Part shown: piece by piece, positions 16,207-26,050 of the stretch
How the letters are laid out: each line of letters begins with the position of its first letter
How positions within the stretch are numbered: position 1 is the first letter of the stretch
Assembly: GCA_021772915.1 (NCBI GenBank)
Contig: JAJFLB010000024.1
Location: 1 to 57,575 of the forward strand
DNA length: 57,575 bases
From: Gammaproteobacteria bacterium
GTDB lineage: Bacteria; Pseudomonadota; Gammaproteobacteria; Xanthomonadales; SZUA-36
Direction: 5' to 3'
Program-made: the position numbers and the translations under genes
The notes under the pieces: generated by a model
The model's input: the letters and a program-made list of their open reading frames with translations, nothing else
The model's database searches: none
Told to the model about the DNA's origin: nothing

Positions 16207-16920
16207 TTACGCTGATTCTCGGGCTTTGGACCGTGCAGAGCCCCGTATTTTGAAGTCGGCCTGTACCGTGCTGGCGCCGGCCTGTCTCAAACGACGTGCC
16301 CGATCACCCTGGGCGATACCAATAAAACGCCAACCCAGCAAACGGCTGGCCTGCAAATCCCACTCGCCGTCACCAACATAGGTGAAAGCAGCACCCTCCG
16401 GTGAACCGCTTTGCAAGGTAGCTCGTGCCGCTATTTGCATAATTTCCGTGCGCGCAATGGCGTCATCCGAGCTTGCCATTGGTAGTTCAAACCTATCGAG
16501 CCCGGAGTATCGCATTTTAAACCTGGCGCTGTGTCCCCAGCCTCCCGTAGCGATCCCGGCAAATACATTCTCTCTGTCTTGCACGGCCTGCAACCAGTTT
16601 TCGACACCCGGCAGGGGCTGGAAGAGCTCTGGGTGTTCTTCTGCGCCGTTTCTCAGCAGTTGCAAAAAGAGTTTCCTTATCCATTCAACTTCACTTTCAG
16701 AGGGGGGGCGACCCACTCGGTGAGCGCACCATTCCGATAAAATTCCACTGTCTGTTATGTGCTCAAATTGCCGCAGGTCAGGTATCGTGTCAGCCACTTC
16801 AAAGCACGAGAAAACTGCCTGCCAATAACACTGGTCGTCGATTTGAGCACTCTGCATCAGGGTACCATCCAGATCCAGAATGAAAACCTGGTAACCACTT
16901 TTGGCCCATTGCCATAACAT
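16207..16920 (-). CDS. HAD-superfamily phosphatase
   Basis: About 237 residues from ATG 16920 (MLWQWAKSGYQVFILDLDGTL); longer frames run into the divergent gene. Motif I is DLDGT with nucleophile D16 and acid/base D18; motif II is ATGG; motif IV is YVGDGEWD. A helical cap lies between residues 25 and 95. This matches subclass IA phosphoglycolate phosphatase-like enzymes that hydrolyse small phosphomonoesters. The substrate cannot be predicted. It is divergent from the MBL-fold gene with starts 43 bases apart, so the two likely share a promoter region. Confidence 0.8.
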   Translation of the reverse strand: MLWQWAKSGYQVFILDLDGTLMQSAQIDDQCYWQAVFSCFEVADTIPDLRQFEHITDSGILSEWCAHRVGRPPSESEVEWIRKLFLQLLRNGAEEHPELFQPLPGVENWLQAVQDRENVFAGIATGGWGHSARFKMRYSGLDRFELPMASSDDAIARTEIMQIAARATLQSGSPEGAAFTYVGDGEWDLQASRLLGWRFIGIAQGDRARRLRQAGASTVQADFKIRGSARSKARESA

Positions 16921-16963
16921 TGTGCTATGTTGCCCGACCGGGAGAGAATTCGGAAGTCCTGAT

Positions 16964-17923
16964 ATGACTGAACATGATTGCATCAGTGTCGTTGAGTACA
17001 CCGGTGGAGTGCTGGCCGTCGACTCAGGCTTTGTTAGGGAACACATGGTTGCCTGCTATCTCCTGGAAGCAGAAACGGAGGTCGCCATCATCGAGGTTGG
17101 CACCAATTCCAGCACCCCCCGATTGATGAAGGTACTTGCGGCACGAGGCTGGCAACCCGAAGACGTGCGTTATGTGATTGTTACGCATGTGCATCTTGAC
17201 CATGCAGGTGGCGCGGGCAGCCTGATGCAGCTACTACCCAACGCGACCTTTCTTGTTCATCCCTACGGCGCCCGTCACATGGTGGATCCTGCCAGGCTGG
17301 AAGCCAGTGCACGTGCAATTTATGGGGATGAAGTGTTCGAACAAATCTATGGGAAATTGATACCCGTCGAGGAAAGCCGGCTACGCAAGATGGAGGACGG
17401 CGACACGGTTAAGCTGGGAAGCAGACAGCTGTTTTTTATGGACACACCCGGGCACGCTCGTCATCATTTTTGTGTGCACGATAACCTGACCAATGGGTGG
17501 TTTTGCGGTGATACTTTTGGCCTGTCCTACCGTGAGTTTGATACCCGCAAGGGTGCCTTTATTTTCCCCACTACAACTCCCATCCAGTTTGACCCGATAG
17601 CGGCGAAGGCGTCTATTCTAAAACTTGCCGCCACTCAACCGGAGCACATGTATCTGACCCACTATGGTCGAATTGATGATATTCCGGGGCTTGCCGAACA
17701 CTTGCTGGAAGGACTGGACACATTGGTTGGTTTCGCAGAGCAGCATCTACACGAGGCAGATCGAGCGCAAAAGATCGAGAAGGCCATCCAGGAATGGTTG
17801 TTGTCAGGCCTGGTTAAGCACGGGGTCAAGCTGTCATCGGAGAAATGTCTTGAATTGCTGCACACCGACCTCGTTTTAAATACGCAAGGCATTGACTTCT
17901 GGCTCGATCATCGCGATGGTTAA
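16964..17923 (+). CDS. MBL-fold metallo-hydrolase
   Basis: About 319 residues from ATG 16964. The metallo-beta-lactamase fold is marked by THVHLDHAGGAG (the HxHxDH dinuclear metal site), DTPGHARHHF, FCGDTFG and LTHYGR. A helical C-terminal extension of about 90 residues (LVGFAEQHLHEADRAQ) follows. Such enzymes hydrolyse thioesters, lactones or phosphodiesters; glyoxalase II-like and lactonase-like members share these motifs. Cytoplasmic, no signal peptide. The next gene begins 41 bases later on the same strand. Confidence 0.85.
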   Translation: MTEHDCISVVEYTGGVLAVDSGFVREHMVACYLLEAETEVAIIEVGTNSSTPRLMKVLAARGWQPEDVRYVIVTHVHLDHAGGAGSLMQLLPNATFLVHPYGARHMVDPARLEASARAIYGDEVFEQIYGKLIPVEESRLRKMEDGDTVKLGSRQLFFMDTPGHARHHFCVHDNLTNGWFCGDTFGLSYREFDTRKGAFIFPTTTPIQFDPIAAKASILKLAATQPEHMYLTHYGRIDDIPGLAEHLLEGLDTLVGFAEQHLHEADRAQKIEKAIQEWLLSGLVKHGVKLSSEKCLELLHTDLVLNTQGIDFWLDHRDG

Positions 17924-17964
17924 ACGCCTGTGAATGTACCCTATGAACGTCATGGAGCTCAGTT

Positions 17965-18357
17965 ATGAATGAACCTGAGACAACAAATCGCAGTACGCTG
18001 ATTCGAAGCGCTGTCACCTTTCAGCTCAAACTGATGGCAGACGGATTGCGTGATTTGGTACTGATGCCGGTTTCACTCTTCGCAACCCTGGTCGGGTTGT
18101 TTCGCGGTGGTCAGGAACCTGAACGGGAATTTGAGCAGGTTCTGGAACTGGGCCGCCAGACGGAGAAGTGGATCAACCTTTTTGGTAATCATGAGGTGCC
18201 TGCAGCGCCACGCAATATCGCCTCAATTGACGATATTTTTGTGCGCGTGGAAGATGTATTGAGAAAACAATACAAAACCGGCGGGACCAGTAAAAGTGCC
18301 CAGCTGGAGATTGAAGACGCCTTGCAGACGGCCCGGGAGTCAGTCCCCGATAAGTAG
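17965..18357 (+). CDS. Conserved hypothetical protein
   Basis: 130 residues, start ATG after AGCTCAGTT. It has one hydrophobic stretch (DLVLMPVSLFATLVGLFRGG) in residues 30-50, perhaps a membrane-associated helix, and a charged helical C-terminus (FVRVEDVLRKQY, AQLEIEDALQTARES). I do not recognise a named family, though similar short proteins occur in gammaproteobacteria. It follows the MBL gene closely and may share its transcript. Confidence 0.7.
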   Translation: MNEPETTNRSTLIRSAVTFQLKLMADGLRDLVLMPVSLFATLVGLFRGGQEPEREFEQVLELGRQTEKWINLFGNHEVPAAPRNIASIDDIFVRVEDVLRKQYKTGGTSKSAQLEIEDALQTARESVPDK

Positions 18358-18377
18358 TTCGATGGGTGTCCCTAAAA

Positions 18378-18812
18378 TCAGTAACTGCCAGTAATGTACT
18401 GGTTGAGTTGCTCTATTTCAGATTCTTTTTCATTCAGCAGGCGTTTTACCAGGTCGCCTATTGAGACCATCCCCAAAACCTTTCCATCCTGGACTACTGG
18501 CAGATGCCGGCAACGACATGTGGTCATGGTTTCCATGCACTGCTTGATCGAATCGGTGGGTTCGGCTGAGATCACTGGTGATGTCATGACATCACCGATA
18601 GGTGTTTCCTTCGAGGAACGGGACTGTAGAACGATTTTTTGCAGGTAGTCGCGTTCGGTAAAAATGCCGGAAATCGTATCGTCTTCCTGTACGAGAACGG
18701 CCCCGATGTTGACTTCCGCCATGAGGCTAATGGCGTCAAAAACAGAGTCTTCGGACTTGACCGACAGGACCATGGAACCTTTGCGTTCCAGTATTGCAGA
18801 GACTGTAGACAT
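18378..18812 (-). CDS. Tandem CBS-domain protein
   Basis: 144 residues comprising two CBS motifs: VFDAISLMAEVNIGAVLVQEDDTISGIFTERDYLQKI and TDSIKQCMETMTTCRCRHLPVVQDGKVLGMVSIGDLVKRLL, with a short charged tail. A CBS pair folds into one Bateman module that binds adenosyl ligands such as AMP, ATP or SAM and acts as an energy or redox sensor. Free-standing CBS pairs often regulate partners in trans. The start is ATG 18812. No partner is obvious here. Confidence 0.88.
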   Translation of the reverse strand: MSTVSAILERKGSMVLSVKSEDSVFDAISLMAEVNIGAVLVQEDDTISGIFTERDYLQKIVLQSRSSKETPIGDVMTSPVISAEPTDSIKQCMETMTTCRCRHLPVVQDGKVLGMVSIGDLVKRLLNEKESEIEQLNQYITGSY

Positions 18813-18879
18813 TGTTGTTGCCGTGATTGAACTGTTACTACTAGTTTAGCTCAGATTACTGATTATACAATAAATCAGC

Positions 18880-19161
18880 TTATTCCTGATCCTCATGTTC
18901 GGAAATTACGGTGTACTCAGCCTCCAGAACCTGACTGGTTGGGGCGGGCGTATCCTCATCCACATTTCGTTTGGATAAGTGACGTTTTATCCAGGCAACA
19001 CGCAACCAAATGGCCACACCTGCGATCAGGCCTACAGCTGCCACGACGGCCAGTGCAAAGACACCAATCATGAAGGCCCCTGCCACGGCGAACACAGCGA
19101 CGATAGTCGCCACGATTCGTGCTACTGGACTTTGTGGTGGTGGATTTATGTAATACGGCAT
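18880..19161 (-). CDS. Small inner-membrane protein
   Basis: 93 residues with two adjacent hydrophobic segments (VARIVATIVAVFAVAGAFMIGVF and AVVAAVGLIAGVAIWLRV, about residues 12-58), a basic stretch WIKRHLSKRN and an acidic tail. The positive-inside rule places the tail in the cytoplasm. Similar unnamed proteins are common in gammaproteobacteria. No function can be assigned. It is on the same strand as, and just before, the CBS-domain gene. Confidence 0.7.
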   Translation of the reverse strand: MPYYINPPPQSPVARIVATIVAVFAVAGAFMIGVFALAVVAAVGLIAGVAIWLRVAWIKRHLSKRNVDEDTPAPTSQVLEAEYTVISEHEDQE

Positions 19162-19291
19162 TTGCGGATAGGCTTATGAATATGGGTACAAACTTACATG
19201 TTGGGCCAATGATACACAGAAACAACGACCGGTCTGCATGTTACCCCAGTCACCGGGCGCAGAGCTGGGCCTTGCTGGAGCAATATGCGGG

Positions 19292-21130
19292 CTAAAAAAT
19301 CAAGTTGACCACGGTCAGCATAACGATCAGAAAGATGACCGACATGCCGCTACCTACCCGAACAAAATCCGCGACCCGATAACCACCGGGGCCGATAATC
19401 AGGGCATTGACCTGGTGTGTGGGGAGAATAAAGGCATTGGAAGTGGACAGGGCAACAATCAGTGCGTACATGGTGGGGTTGGCACCAATGGTCAAGGCGA
19501 TGCTGATCGCAATGGGTACCAGGATGGTTGTAGCACCTACATTTGACATGACCAGGGTAAACACCGTTGCCAGAACGGCGATTACGATCTGCACGGCGAT
19601 ATCGGGCATATTGCCCAGCAACACCAGGGACTGCTGGGCTATCCAGGCTGCCGTACCGGTCAGTTCCATGGCAAGACCGAGAGGAATCAGGCTGGCGACC
19701 AGGAAGACGGTTTTCCAGCTGACGGAATTGTAGGCCTCGTCCATAGTCAAAACGTTGGTCAGTACCATACCCAGCGCGCCGACCAGCAAGGCAATGGACA
19801 ACCTGAAATCTGTGAACACGATCATGCCGATTGAGATGGCAAAAAACAGCAGTGCATAGCCGACTTTCTGCGGTCGCTGTTCTTCTTTTGGGATGTCCGT
19901 GGCCACGATGAACTCCCGATCTTTTTGTAATGCGGATAAGTCCCGCCACGTACTGTGGCTAACCAGGCAATCGCCAGCTTCCAGAATCTGTTCGCGCACC
20001 TCCTCAGAGATGATGTTGCCTCGACGGTTAATGGCCAGCACGCTGATGCCAAAGCGCTTGCGCAAACGGGATTCGCCCACGGACTGGCCGATGATCTTGG
20101 CACCGGGTGAGATAACGACCTCGGAAATTCCAGCCCGGCTGGGATTGAACAATCCACCCAGGGTTCTAACCCGGGGCTGTAACCGGCAGTGATAATCAAG
20201 CGCAAAGCGACCGACTATGTCACGGGTACCCATCACCCCCAGAATGGTTCCGACCCAGATCATTTCATCGGCCGGTGGTGCCATGCGGGGTTCGTCTACA
20301 TCCCGGATGGCCAGTAGTCTGGGCGCATCGGGTATCTGTTCAGCATCGCCCACTTGCATCCCGACCAGGGGGCTGTCTACCGTTACCAGCAGTTCATAGA
20401 CATCACCTTCAATACCGTAGGTGTCAGCAAAGTACGTCTTGGTTCGTGCCGGTGCGCCGGAAGTTTCACTCTTGTTCTCTGGTAGCAACACCTTGCCAAT
20501 AGCCAGAAAATAAAGGATACCGGAAGCTAACAGGGCAAGGCCGACAGGAGCCACGTCAAACAGATCGAATTGACCCAGAGTCTCTGCGCCGGGTGGCAGT
20601 GACGCATTGGATGTCTGTATCAGGTCGTTTAGCAGAATGAGCGGGGATGAGCCCACCATGGTGATCGTGCCGCCCATGATGGCGCAAAAACCCATCGGCA
20701 TTAACAATCTTGACAGTGGTATTTCGGTGCGAACTGCAATACGAGAGACTACGGGCAGAAATAATGCAGTGGCACCGACGTTTTGCATCAAGCCCGATAT
20801 ACCGCCGACGGTACTGGATATCAGCGGAACAATTTTGCTGGCGGTCTTGCCACCAATTCGCAAAATGAAGGCCGCAACCACTGTCATCACACCGGTACGG
20901 TCCAGACCGGCGCCCAGTATCATGACGGCGATGATAGATATCACCGCGTTGGATGCGAAGCCGTTGAACAGTTGCTCTGCGGGCACCAGCCCCAGTAAAC
21001 CCAGCAGTACCATGACCGACAAAGCCACCATATCCACCCGGACGACCTCAAAGACGAACAAAGCAATGGTGATGACCAGTACGACCAGCACCAGCAACAT
21101 ATCACTTGTGAGGGTAAGGCTAGTCTCCAT
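19292..21130 (-). CDS. SLC13/DASS-type permease with two TrkA_C domains
   Basis: 612 residues. Five or six membrane segments, then two soluble RCK_C/TrkA_C domains at about 210-400 (ELLVTVDSPLVGMQVGD and SEVVISPGAKIIGQSVGES), then a second membrane half. Hallmarks are GLMQNVGATALFLPVVSRIA and VMSNVGATTILVPIAISIALTIG, the paired N-x-GATA-like hairpin segments of the ion transporter superfamily. Such proteins carry sulfate, phosphate or dicarboxylates with sodium; the exact ion cannot be read. Inner membrane. It starts at ATG 21130 and is co-directional with trmB and the ArsB/NhaD gene. Confidence 0.85.
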   Translation of the reverse strand: METSLTLTSDMLLVLVVLVITIALFVFEVVRVDMVALSVMVLLGLLGLVPAEQLFNGFASNAVISIIAVMILGAGLDRTGVMTVVAAFILRIGGKTASKIVPLISSTVGGISGLMQNVGATALFLPVVSRIAVRTEIPLSRLLMPMGFCAIMGGTITMVGSSPLILLNDLIQTSNASLPPGAETLGQFDLFDVAPVGLALLASGILYFLAIGKVLLPENKSETSGAPARTKTYFADTYGIEGDVYELLVTVDSPLVGMQVGDAEQIPDAPRLLAIRDVDEPRMAPPADEMIWVGTILGVMGTRDIVGRFALDYHCRLQPRVRTLGGLFNPSRAGISEVVISPGAKIIGQSVGESRLRKRFGISVLAINRRGNIISEEVREQILEAGDCLVSHSTWRDLSALQKDREFIVATDIPKEEQRPQKVGYALLFFAISIGMIVFTDFRLSIALLVGALGMVLTNVLTMDEAYNSVSWKTVFLVASLIPLGLAMELTGTAAWIAQQSLVLLGNMPDIAVQIVIAVLATVFTLVMSNVGATTILVPIAISIALTIGANPTMYALIVALSTSNAFILPTHQVNALIIGPGGYRVADFVRVGSGMSVIFLIVMLTVVNLIF

Positions 21131-21200
21131 TATTTGTTATCGTAACGTGGCAAGTAGTCAGGCTGCTAGTGTAGCTCAAAGTGGCAATAACCACGGCACA

Positions 21201-21881
21201 CTACGCCAGTTTTTCAAATAACATGTCATGAACTGCGTGACCCAGTCGTTCGCCACGCTGTTCGTACTTTGTGTAGGGCCGCCAGTCTGGTCGTTCACAA
21301 TAGTCACCGGTGGCCGAAAGATTGACAAAATCCGAACTCACCTGCAGTACCTCCAGCATATGCTCGGCATAGGCTTGCCAGTCGGTGGCCAAATGCAGAA
21401 TGCCGTGATTGGTGATGCATCGGGCCAGTTGGCTGACAAACTCAGGCTGGATAATACGTCGTTTGTGGTGGCGTTTTTTGGGCCACGGGTCCGGAAAATA
21501 TACACGCACACCAGCAAGACTTCCCGTTGCGATGCGTTGCTGGAGAAAAGGTACGGCATCGCCACAATAAAGTCGGACATTTGTCAGTCCATGACGTTGC
21601 AGTGCAAGCAACAGCTGGCCCACACCCGGCTGATGCACTTCGATACCAATGAAATTTCTATTCGCTTCTGACTGTGCCATCTGCCAGGTGGATGTGCCAT
21701 TACCAAATCCAATTTCTGCAATGACCTCTGCCGGTCGTCCGAACAGTTGGTCAAACTCAAGCACGGAATCCCCGTGCTCAATGCCAAATCGTGGCCACAA
21801 CTCACTCAGTGCGCGTTGCTGGGCCGGCGTTAGCCGGCCCTTACGTAGTACAAAGCTACGTATGGGTCGCCGCGACTTCAG
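21201..21881 (-). CDS. trmB: tRNA (guanine-N7-)-methyltransferase
   Basis: Forms m7G46 in tRNA variable loops using SAM. Motifs are AEIGFGNGTSTWQMA (SAM site), FIGIEVHQPGV, and YFPDPWPKKRHHKRR (catalytic signature), near full family length. ATG and GTG starts are absent in frame. The TTG at 21800 would delete the conserved IRSFVLRKGRLTPAQQRAL segment, which is present in frame upstream. The best fit is CTG at 21881, overlapping the stop of the preceding permease gene in a CTGA, the same geometry as the common ATGA coupling. That start gives about 226 residues. A non-canonical start is inferred, not shown. Confidence 0.85.
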   Translation of the reverse strand: MKSRRPIRSFVLRKGRLTPAQQRALSELWPRFGIEHGDSVLEFDQLFGRPAEVIAEIGFGNGTSTWQMAQSEANRNFIGIEVHQPGVGQLLLALQRHGLTNVRLYCGDAVPFLQQRIATGSLAGVRVYFPDPWPKKRHHKRRIIQPEFVSQLARCITNHGILHLATDWQAYAEHMLEVLQVSSDFVNLSATGDYCERPDWRPYTKYEQRGERLGHAVHDMLFEKLA

Positions 21882-23248
21882 TGTGTGGGTGACCCCGCGG
21901 AGGTGGATACGAGTGCAGCAGGATCATTATAGAAATCGAAGAAAAAGTAAAAAATAATACTACACACGATAAGGGTTGCAATCATCGCCGGGGTTCCGTA
22001 GCGGAACCAAATCCACGGCGTAATTGCCAGTGATGGATCATTTTCGCGTTTGGCCAGCCTTTCTGAAATCGTGACAATATAAACATTAGCAGTAGAACCA
22101 ATGTGAGTTCCATTTCCACCCATACCGACCCCGGCCGCCAGTCCCCACCACAATGGTGTGACATTGATGCCCTGTGCTTCCATACCCAATAAGATCGGAA
22201 TCATTGCGGCAGTGAACGGAATGTTATCAATGGCGGCAGACAAGATGGCGGCCACCCACAGCAACACAAGGGTGGCGGTCAACAGATCTTCCTGTACAAA
22301 AGGAACGATGTATTGACCCAGGTAACGTAAAAAACCACTGTGCTCTACACCACCGACAACGATAAACAGCGAGATGAAAAAGATCAGTAACGGAATCTCT
22401 ACATCTTCCATGGCGTGATCCATCTCGACTTTCCTGGCGATAAATACCAGCAAGGTCAGCCCCGCGGCTGACACCATCCAGGGCTCCCAACCAATTGAAT
22501 GGTGCACAGTAAACAGTACAACCATCAGACCGAGTACCAGCAGCGACTGATTCCACAGCTTGCGGTCTTTGTACACCGTTTCTTCGTGGAACTCCCCTTG
22601 TGGGTCGACCGCAAGGAATTTACGGAACAAAAAGCGCAGGACAAGCAAGACGGTAATCCAGGCGGCAAATGTCATTCCACCCATATGCACCACGAAGGTA
22701 TTGAAGTCGATGCCCTTGGCGGAGCCGATCATCAGGTTGGGTGGATCACCGACCAGCGTCGCCACGCCACCCGTGTCTGACAGCAGAGCAGCGGCCAGCA
22801 GGAATGGAATAGGTGTCACCTTCATGGCCCGCGCGATGAGGATAATCAGGGGACCAAAAATAACCACCGTCGTGACGTTGTCCAACAGCAGGGAGAGAAC
22901 GGTCACTGCGGTTCCGAGCAGTGTCATCAGCATGAATTGTCTGCCTTTGCTGATCCTGGCCATGTAATTGGCCATGGCCTCAAAGCCGCCGGTGGGGATC
23001 ATGATCGAGACAATCGCCATCATGCAACCCAGCAGGAATACAACGTTCCAGTCGATGGCCAGGACTGCCAGGTGGGAATCGTAAAACCCGTAATACTGTC
23101 CCACGATGATCATCATGAGAGCACCCATCATGGCAAATTTGGCGCGATGGAAACCGTGCAGTGTCTCGGTAAATATGCCGATAAAGGTAAAGGCCAGAAT
23201 GATTCCTGAAATCAGCATTGAGTCGTTCATGACAAGCATTTCTGTCAT
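21878..23248 (-). CDS. ArsB/NhaD-superfamily permease
   Basis: 456 residues with about eleven membrane segments. LDNVTTVVIFGPLIILIA and LLSDTGGVATLVGDPPNLMIGSA are the inverted hairpin signature of the NhaD/ArsB/P-protein group, and DNIPFTAAMIPILLG is the counterpart in the second half. Members are sodium/proton antiporters or anion transporters of the inner membrane. GxxxNIGG-type signatures that would separate NhaD from citrate/arsenite carriers are not decisive. The stop overlaps the inferred CTG start of trmB by two bases, so both genes are co-transcribed. Start ATG at 23248 with GGGAGA upstream. Confidence 0.82.
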   Translation of the reverse strand: MTEMLVMNDSMLISGIILAFTFIGIFTETLHGFHRAKFAMMGALMMIIVGQYYGFYDSHLAVLAIDWNVVFLLGCMMAIVSIMIPTGGFEAMANYMARISKGRQFMLMTLLGTAVTVLSLLLDNVTTVVIFGPLIILIARAMKVTPIPFLLAAALLSDTGGVATLVGDPPNLMIGSAKGIDFNTFVVHMGGMTFAAWITVLLVLRFLFRKFLAVDPQGEFHEETVYKDRKLWNQSLLVLGLMVVLFTVHHSIGWEPWMVSAAGLTLLVFIARKVEMDHAMEDVEIPLLIFFISLFIVVGGVEHSGFLRYLGQYIVPFVQEDLLTATLVLLWVAAILSAAIDNIPFTAAMIPILLGMEAQGINVTPLWWGLAAGVGMGGNGTHIGSTANVYIVTISERLAKRENDPSLAITPWIWFRYGTPAMIATLIVCSIIFYFFFDFYNDPAALVSTSAGSPTH

Positions 23249-23389
23249 TTTATGTGTCTCCCGGTGAGTTTGATCTGTCAGACGTTTGTAGTTATTGCCC
23301 CATTATGCACTGATAGACCAGATTATCTCAATGTAAACCGTCACGCCGTTTTGTAACAACAGATGCAAAGTATTCTCGACTGACGTACA

Positions 23390-23421
23390 ATATATCTCTT
23401 AATTCGAATAAAGAGATATAT
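23390..23421. promoter_or_regulatory. 32-bp near-perfect palindrome in the metK leader
   Basis: Arms ATATATCTCTT and AAGAGATATAT enclose a palindromic core ATTCGAAT; 30 of 32 positions are self-complementary. It ends 17 bases before the metK start codon and just before the GGAG ribosome site. Symmetry through the centre favours a dimeric repressor operator over a simple RNA hairpin. ArsR-type SAH sensors (SahR) are known to control metK/ahcY/metF genes in many proteobacteria and are a fair candidate. It could also fold as RNA. No known SAM or SAH riboswitch core is seen. Confidence 0.7.
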
Positions 23422-23438
23422 AGCTGGAGTTATTAACT

Positions 23439-24602
23439 ATGAGTAATTACCTGTTTACGTCTGAGTCCGTCTCAGAAGGCCATCCGGACAAGGTTGCAGA
23501 CCAGATATCGGATGCTGTTCTGGATGCCATTATTACCGAAGATTCTGCTGCACATGTGGCTTGCGAGACTTTCATCAAGACCGGTGTTGTTGTCGTAGGC
23601 GGTGAGATTACCACTAATGCCTGGGTGGACCTTGAATCAGTTATCCGCAAGGTGGTTGTGGAAATTGGCTACGACTCCTCAGACGTGGGTTTTGACGGTA
23701 ACACCTGTGGTGTGGTCAATATTATCGGCAAACAGTCATCAGATATTGATCAGGGTGTAAATCGAGATTCCCCGGAGCAACAGGGTGCAGGTGACCAGGG
23801 TTTGATGTTTGGATACGCCAGCAACGAAACCGACGTGCTGATGCCGGCACCGATTTATTACGCCCACGAATTGGTTAAAAAACAGGCCCACGTGCGCAGG
23901 GAGTCCGGTGGTGGTCAACAGCACTTGCGTCCGGATGCCAAGAGCCAGGTTACTTTCCGCTATCAGGACGACAAGCCCGTAGGGATTGATGCTGTGGTCG
24001 TTTCTTCCCAGCACCACGCAGATTCCACCCACGCGCAAATCAAAGAGCTGGTAATGGAGGAAATTATCAAGCCGGTATTGCCCGCAAACTGGTTGGATGA
24101 GAACACGAAATACCATATCAACCCGACCGGCCGATTCGAAATCGGCGGACCGGTTGGCGATGCCGGATTGACCGGTCGCAAGATAATCGTTGACACTTAT
24201 GGTGGCATGGCCCGCCACGGCGGTGGTGCCTTCTCCGGGAAAGACCCGTCCAAGGTGGATCGCTCTGCAGCCTATGCTTCGCGTTATGTGGCCAAAAATG
24301 TCGTTGCTGCGGGTTTGGCAGACCGTATTGAGATCCAGGTGTCGTATGCAATCGGTGTGGCCGAGCCCACATCAATTGGTATTGACACCTTTGGTTCGGA
24401 AAACATCCCTGCCGAGCGTATCGAGCAACTGGTGCGAGAGCATTTTGATCTTACCCCTTATGGCATTATCACGGCACTTGATCTGATTAAGCCTATATAC
24501 ACCCCGTTAGCGGCTTATGGCCACATGGGCAGAGAGGATTTGAACGTCAGCTGGGAAAACACTGACAAAGCGGACGAGTTGCGCGAAGCGGCCGGTCTTT
24601 AA
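23439..24602 (+). CDS. metK: S-adenosylmethionine synthase
   Basis: 387 residues, the normal length. [20 protein letters not shown] is the N-terminal ATP/methionine site; [38 protein letters not shown] and [20 protein letters not shown] carry the ATP and phosphate-binding lysines and loops of the family. It makes SAM from methionine and ATP in the cytoplasm. Start ATG 23439 with GGAG. It is the first gene of a tight operon with ahcY (17-base gap) and metF, together forming the activated-methyl cycle except for the methionine synthase. Confidence 0.98.
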   Translation: MSNYLFTSESVSEGHPDKVADQISDAVLDAIITEDSAAHVACETFIKTGVVVVGGEITTNAWVDLESVIRKVVVEIGYDSSDVGFDGNTCGVVNIIGKQSSDIDQGVNRDSPEQQGAGDQGLMFGYASNETDVLMPAPIYYAHELVKKQAHVRRESGGGQQHLRPDAKSQVTFRYQDDKPVGIDAVVVSSQHHADSTHAQIKELVMEEIIKPVLPANWLDENTKYHINPTGRFEIGGPVGDAGLTGRKIIVDTYGGMARHGGGAFSGKDPSKVDRSAAYASRYVAKNVVAAGLADRIEIQVSYAIGVAEPTSIGIDTFGSENIPAERIEQLVREHFDLTPYGIITALDLIKPIYTPLAAYGHMGREDLNVSWENTDKADELREAAGL

Positions 24603-24619
24603 ACGAAAGGAAAAGTGTA

Positions 24620-26050
24620 ATGAATGCAGTGATTGAAGAATTAGGCCGAGAGGATTACCACGTAGCTGATATCGGACAGGCTGGGTTTGGTCGTAAGGAG
24701 ATAGCCATTGCCGAAACGGAAATGCCTGGCCTGGTATCGGTTCGGGAAGAGTATGGTGAAGAACAGCCACTCAAAGGAGCCCGTATCGCCGGGAGCCTGC
24801 ACATGACCATCCAGACCGCAGTGCTGATTGAGACACTCAAGGAGTTGGGTGCAGAAGTCCGCTGGGCTTCCTGTAATATTTATTCTACCCAGGACCACGC
24901 AGCGGCAGCAATCGCTGCAGGTGGTACCCCGGTTTTTGCATTTAAAGGCGAAAGCCTGGATGAGTACTGGGAGTACACACACCGCATATTCGACTGGGGT
25001 ACAGGTGAAGGTGATGAAAATTTCGCCAACATGATCCTTGACGACGGTGGTGACGCAACCCTGCTGTTGTACCTGGGCGCTCAAGCCGAGCAGGATCCTT
25101 CAGTACTTGACAATCCGGATAGTGAAGAGCAGGTTGCGTTGTTCAATGCGATCAAGAAGCGGCTGAAATCGCGTCAAGGCTGGTATGCAAAAGCACTCTC
25201 AAAAATACAGGGTGTGACCGAGGAAACCACTACTGGCGTGAAACGTCTTTACGAGATGGCAAAAGAAGGGACCTTGCCATTTCCTGCCATCAACGTTAAT
25301 GATTCAGTGACCAAGTCGAAATTCGACAACCTGTATGGTTGCCGTGAGTCGTTGGTTGATGGCATCAAGCGCGCCACCGATGTGATGATTGCGGGTAAGA
25401 CCGCCGTTGTTGCAGGCTACGGTGATGTAGGTAAGGGATGTGCGCAATCGCTTCGTGGACTCGGGGCGACGGTGTGGATCACTGAAATTGACCCGATTTG
25501 TGCTTTGCAGGCGGCCATGGAAGGTTACCGTGTTGTGACCATGGAAGATGTCGTGGACAAGGCAGACATCTTCGTAACCGCCACCGGAAACTTTCACATT
25601 CTTACCCATGCTCACCTGGCGGCAATGAAGGACCAGGCTATCGTTTGTAATATTGGCCACTTCGACAATGAAATCGACGTAGCCAGCCTCAAGCAATACG
25701 AGTGGGAAAACATCAAACCTCAAGTTGATCACATTATTTTCCCGGACGGGAAGCGTATTATTCTGCTGGCCGAAGGACGCCTCGTAAACCTGGGTTGTGC
25801 AACTGGCCACCCGAGTTTTGTTATGTCCAATTCCTTTACCAACCAGGTACTGGCACAGATCGAGCTATGGAAGTACACCGATCGCTATGCGCATGAGGTT
25901 TATGTTCTGCCCAAACATCTGGATGAAAAGGTGGCACGTTTGCACCTGCAACGCATTGGCGCCAATCTCACCCGGCTGACTGATATACAGGCGGGCTACA
26001 TCAGTGTGGATGCAGACGGTCCCTACAAGCCGGACCATTACCGTTATTGA
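24620..26050 (+). CDS. ahcY: Adenosylhomocysteinase
   Basis: 476 residues. [14 protein letters not shown] and STQDHAAAA in the substrate half, and [22 protein letters not shown] as the NAD-binding loop. The C-terminal KPDHYRY ending is typical: the lysine and tyrosine contact NAD of the neighbouring subunit. It splits the SAM-methylation product SAH into homocysteine and adenosine, relieving inhibition of methyltransferases. The ribosome site AAAGGAAAA precedes ATG 24620. Middle gene of metK-ahcY-metF. Confidence 0.98.
   Translation: MNAVIEELGREDYHVADIGQAGFGRKEIAIAETEMPGLVSVREEYGEEQPLKGARIAGSLHMTIQTAVLIETLKELGAEVRWASCNIYSTQDHAAAAIAAGGTPVFAFKGESLDEYWEYTHRIFDWGTGEGDENFANMILDDGGDATLLLYLGAQAEQDPSVLDNPDSEEQVALFNAIKKRLKSRQGWYAKALSKIQGVTEETTTGVKRLYEMAKEGTLPFPAINVNDSVTKSKFDNLYGCRESLVDGIKRATDVMIAGKTAVVAGYGDVGKGCAQSLRGLGATVWITEIDPICALQAAMEGYRVVTMEDVVDKADIFVTATGNFHILTHAHLAAMKDQAIVCNIGHFDNEIDVASLKQYEWENIKPQVDHIIFPDGKRIILLAEGRLVNLGCATGHPSFVMSNSFTNQVLAQIELWKYTDRYAHEVYVLPKHLDEKVARLHLQRIGANLTRLTDIQAGYISVDADGPYKPDHYRY

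Noticed and set aside
23300-23438. SAM or SAH riboswitch before metK
   Set aside because: No recognisable core of SAM-I, SAM-II, SAM-IV or SAH classes; the only structure is the symmetric palindrome.
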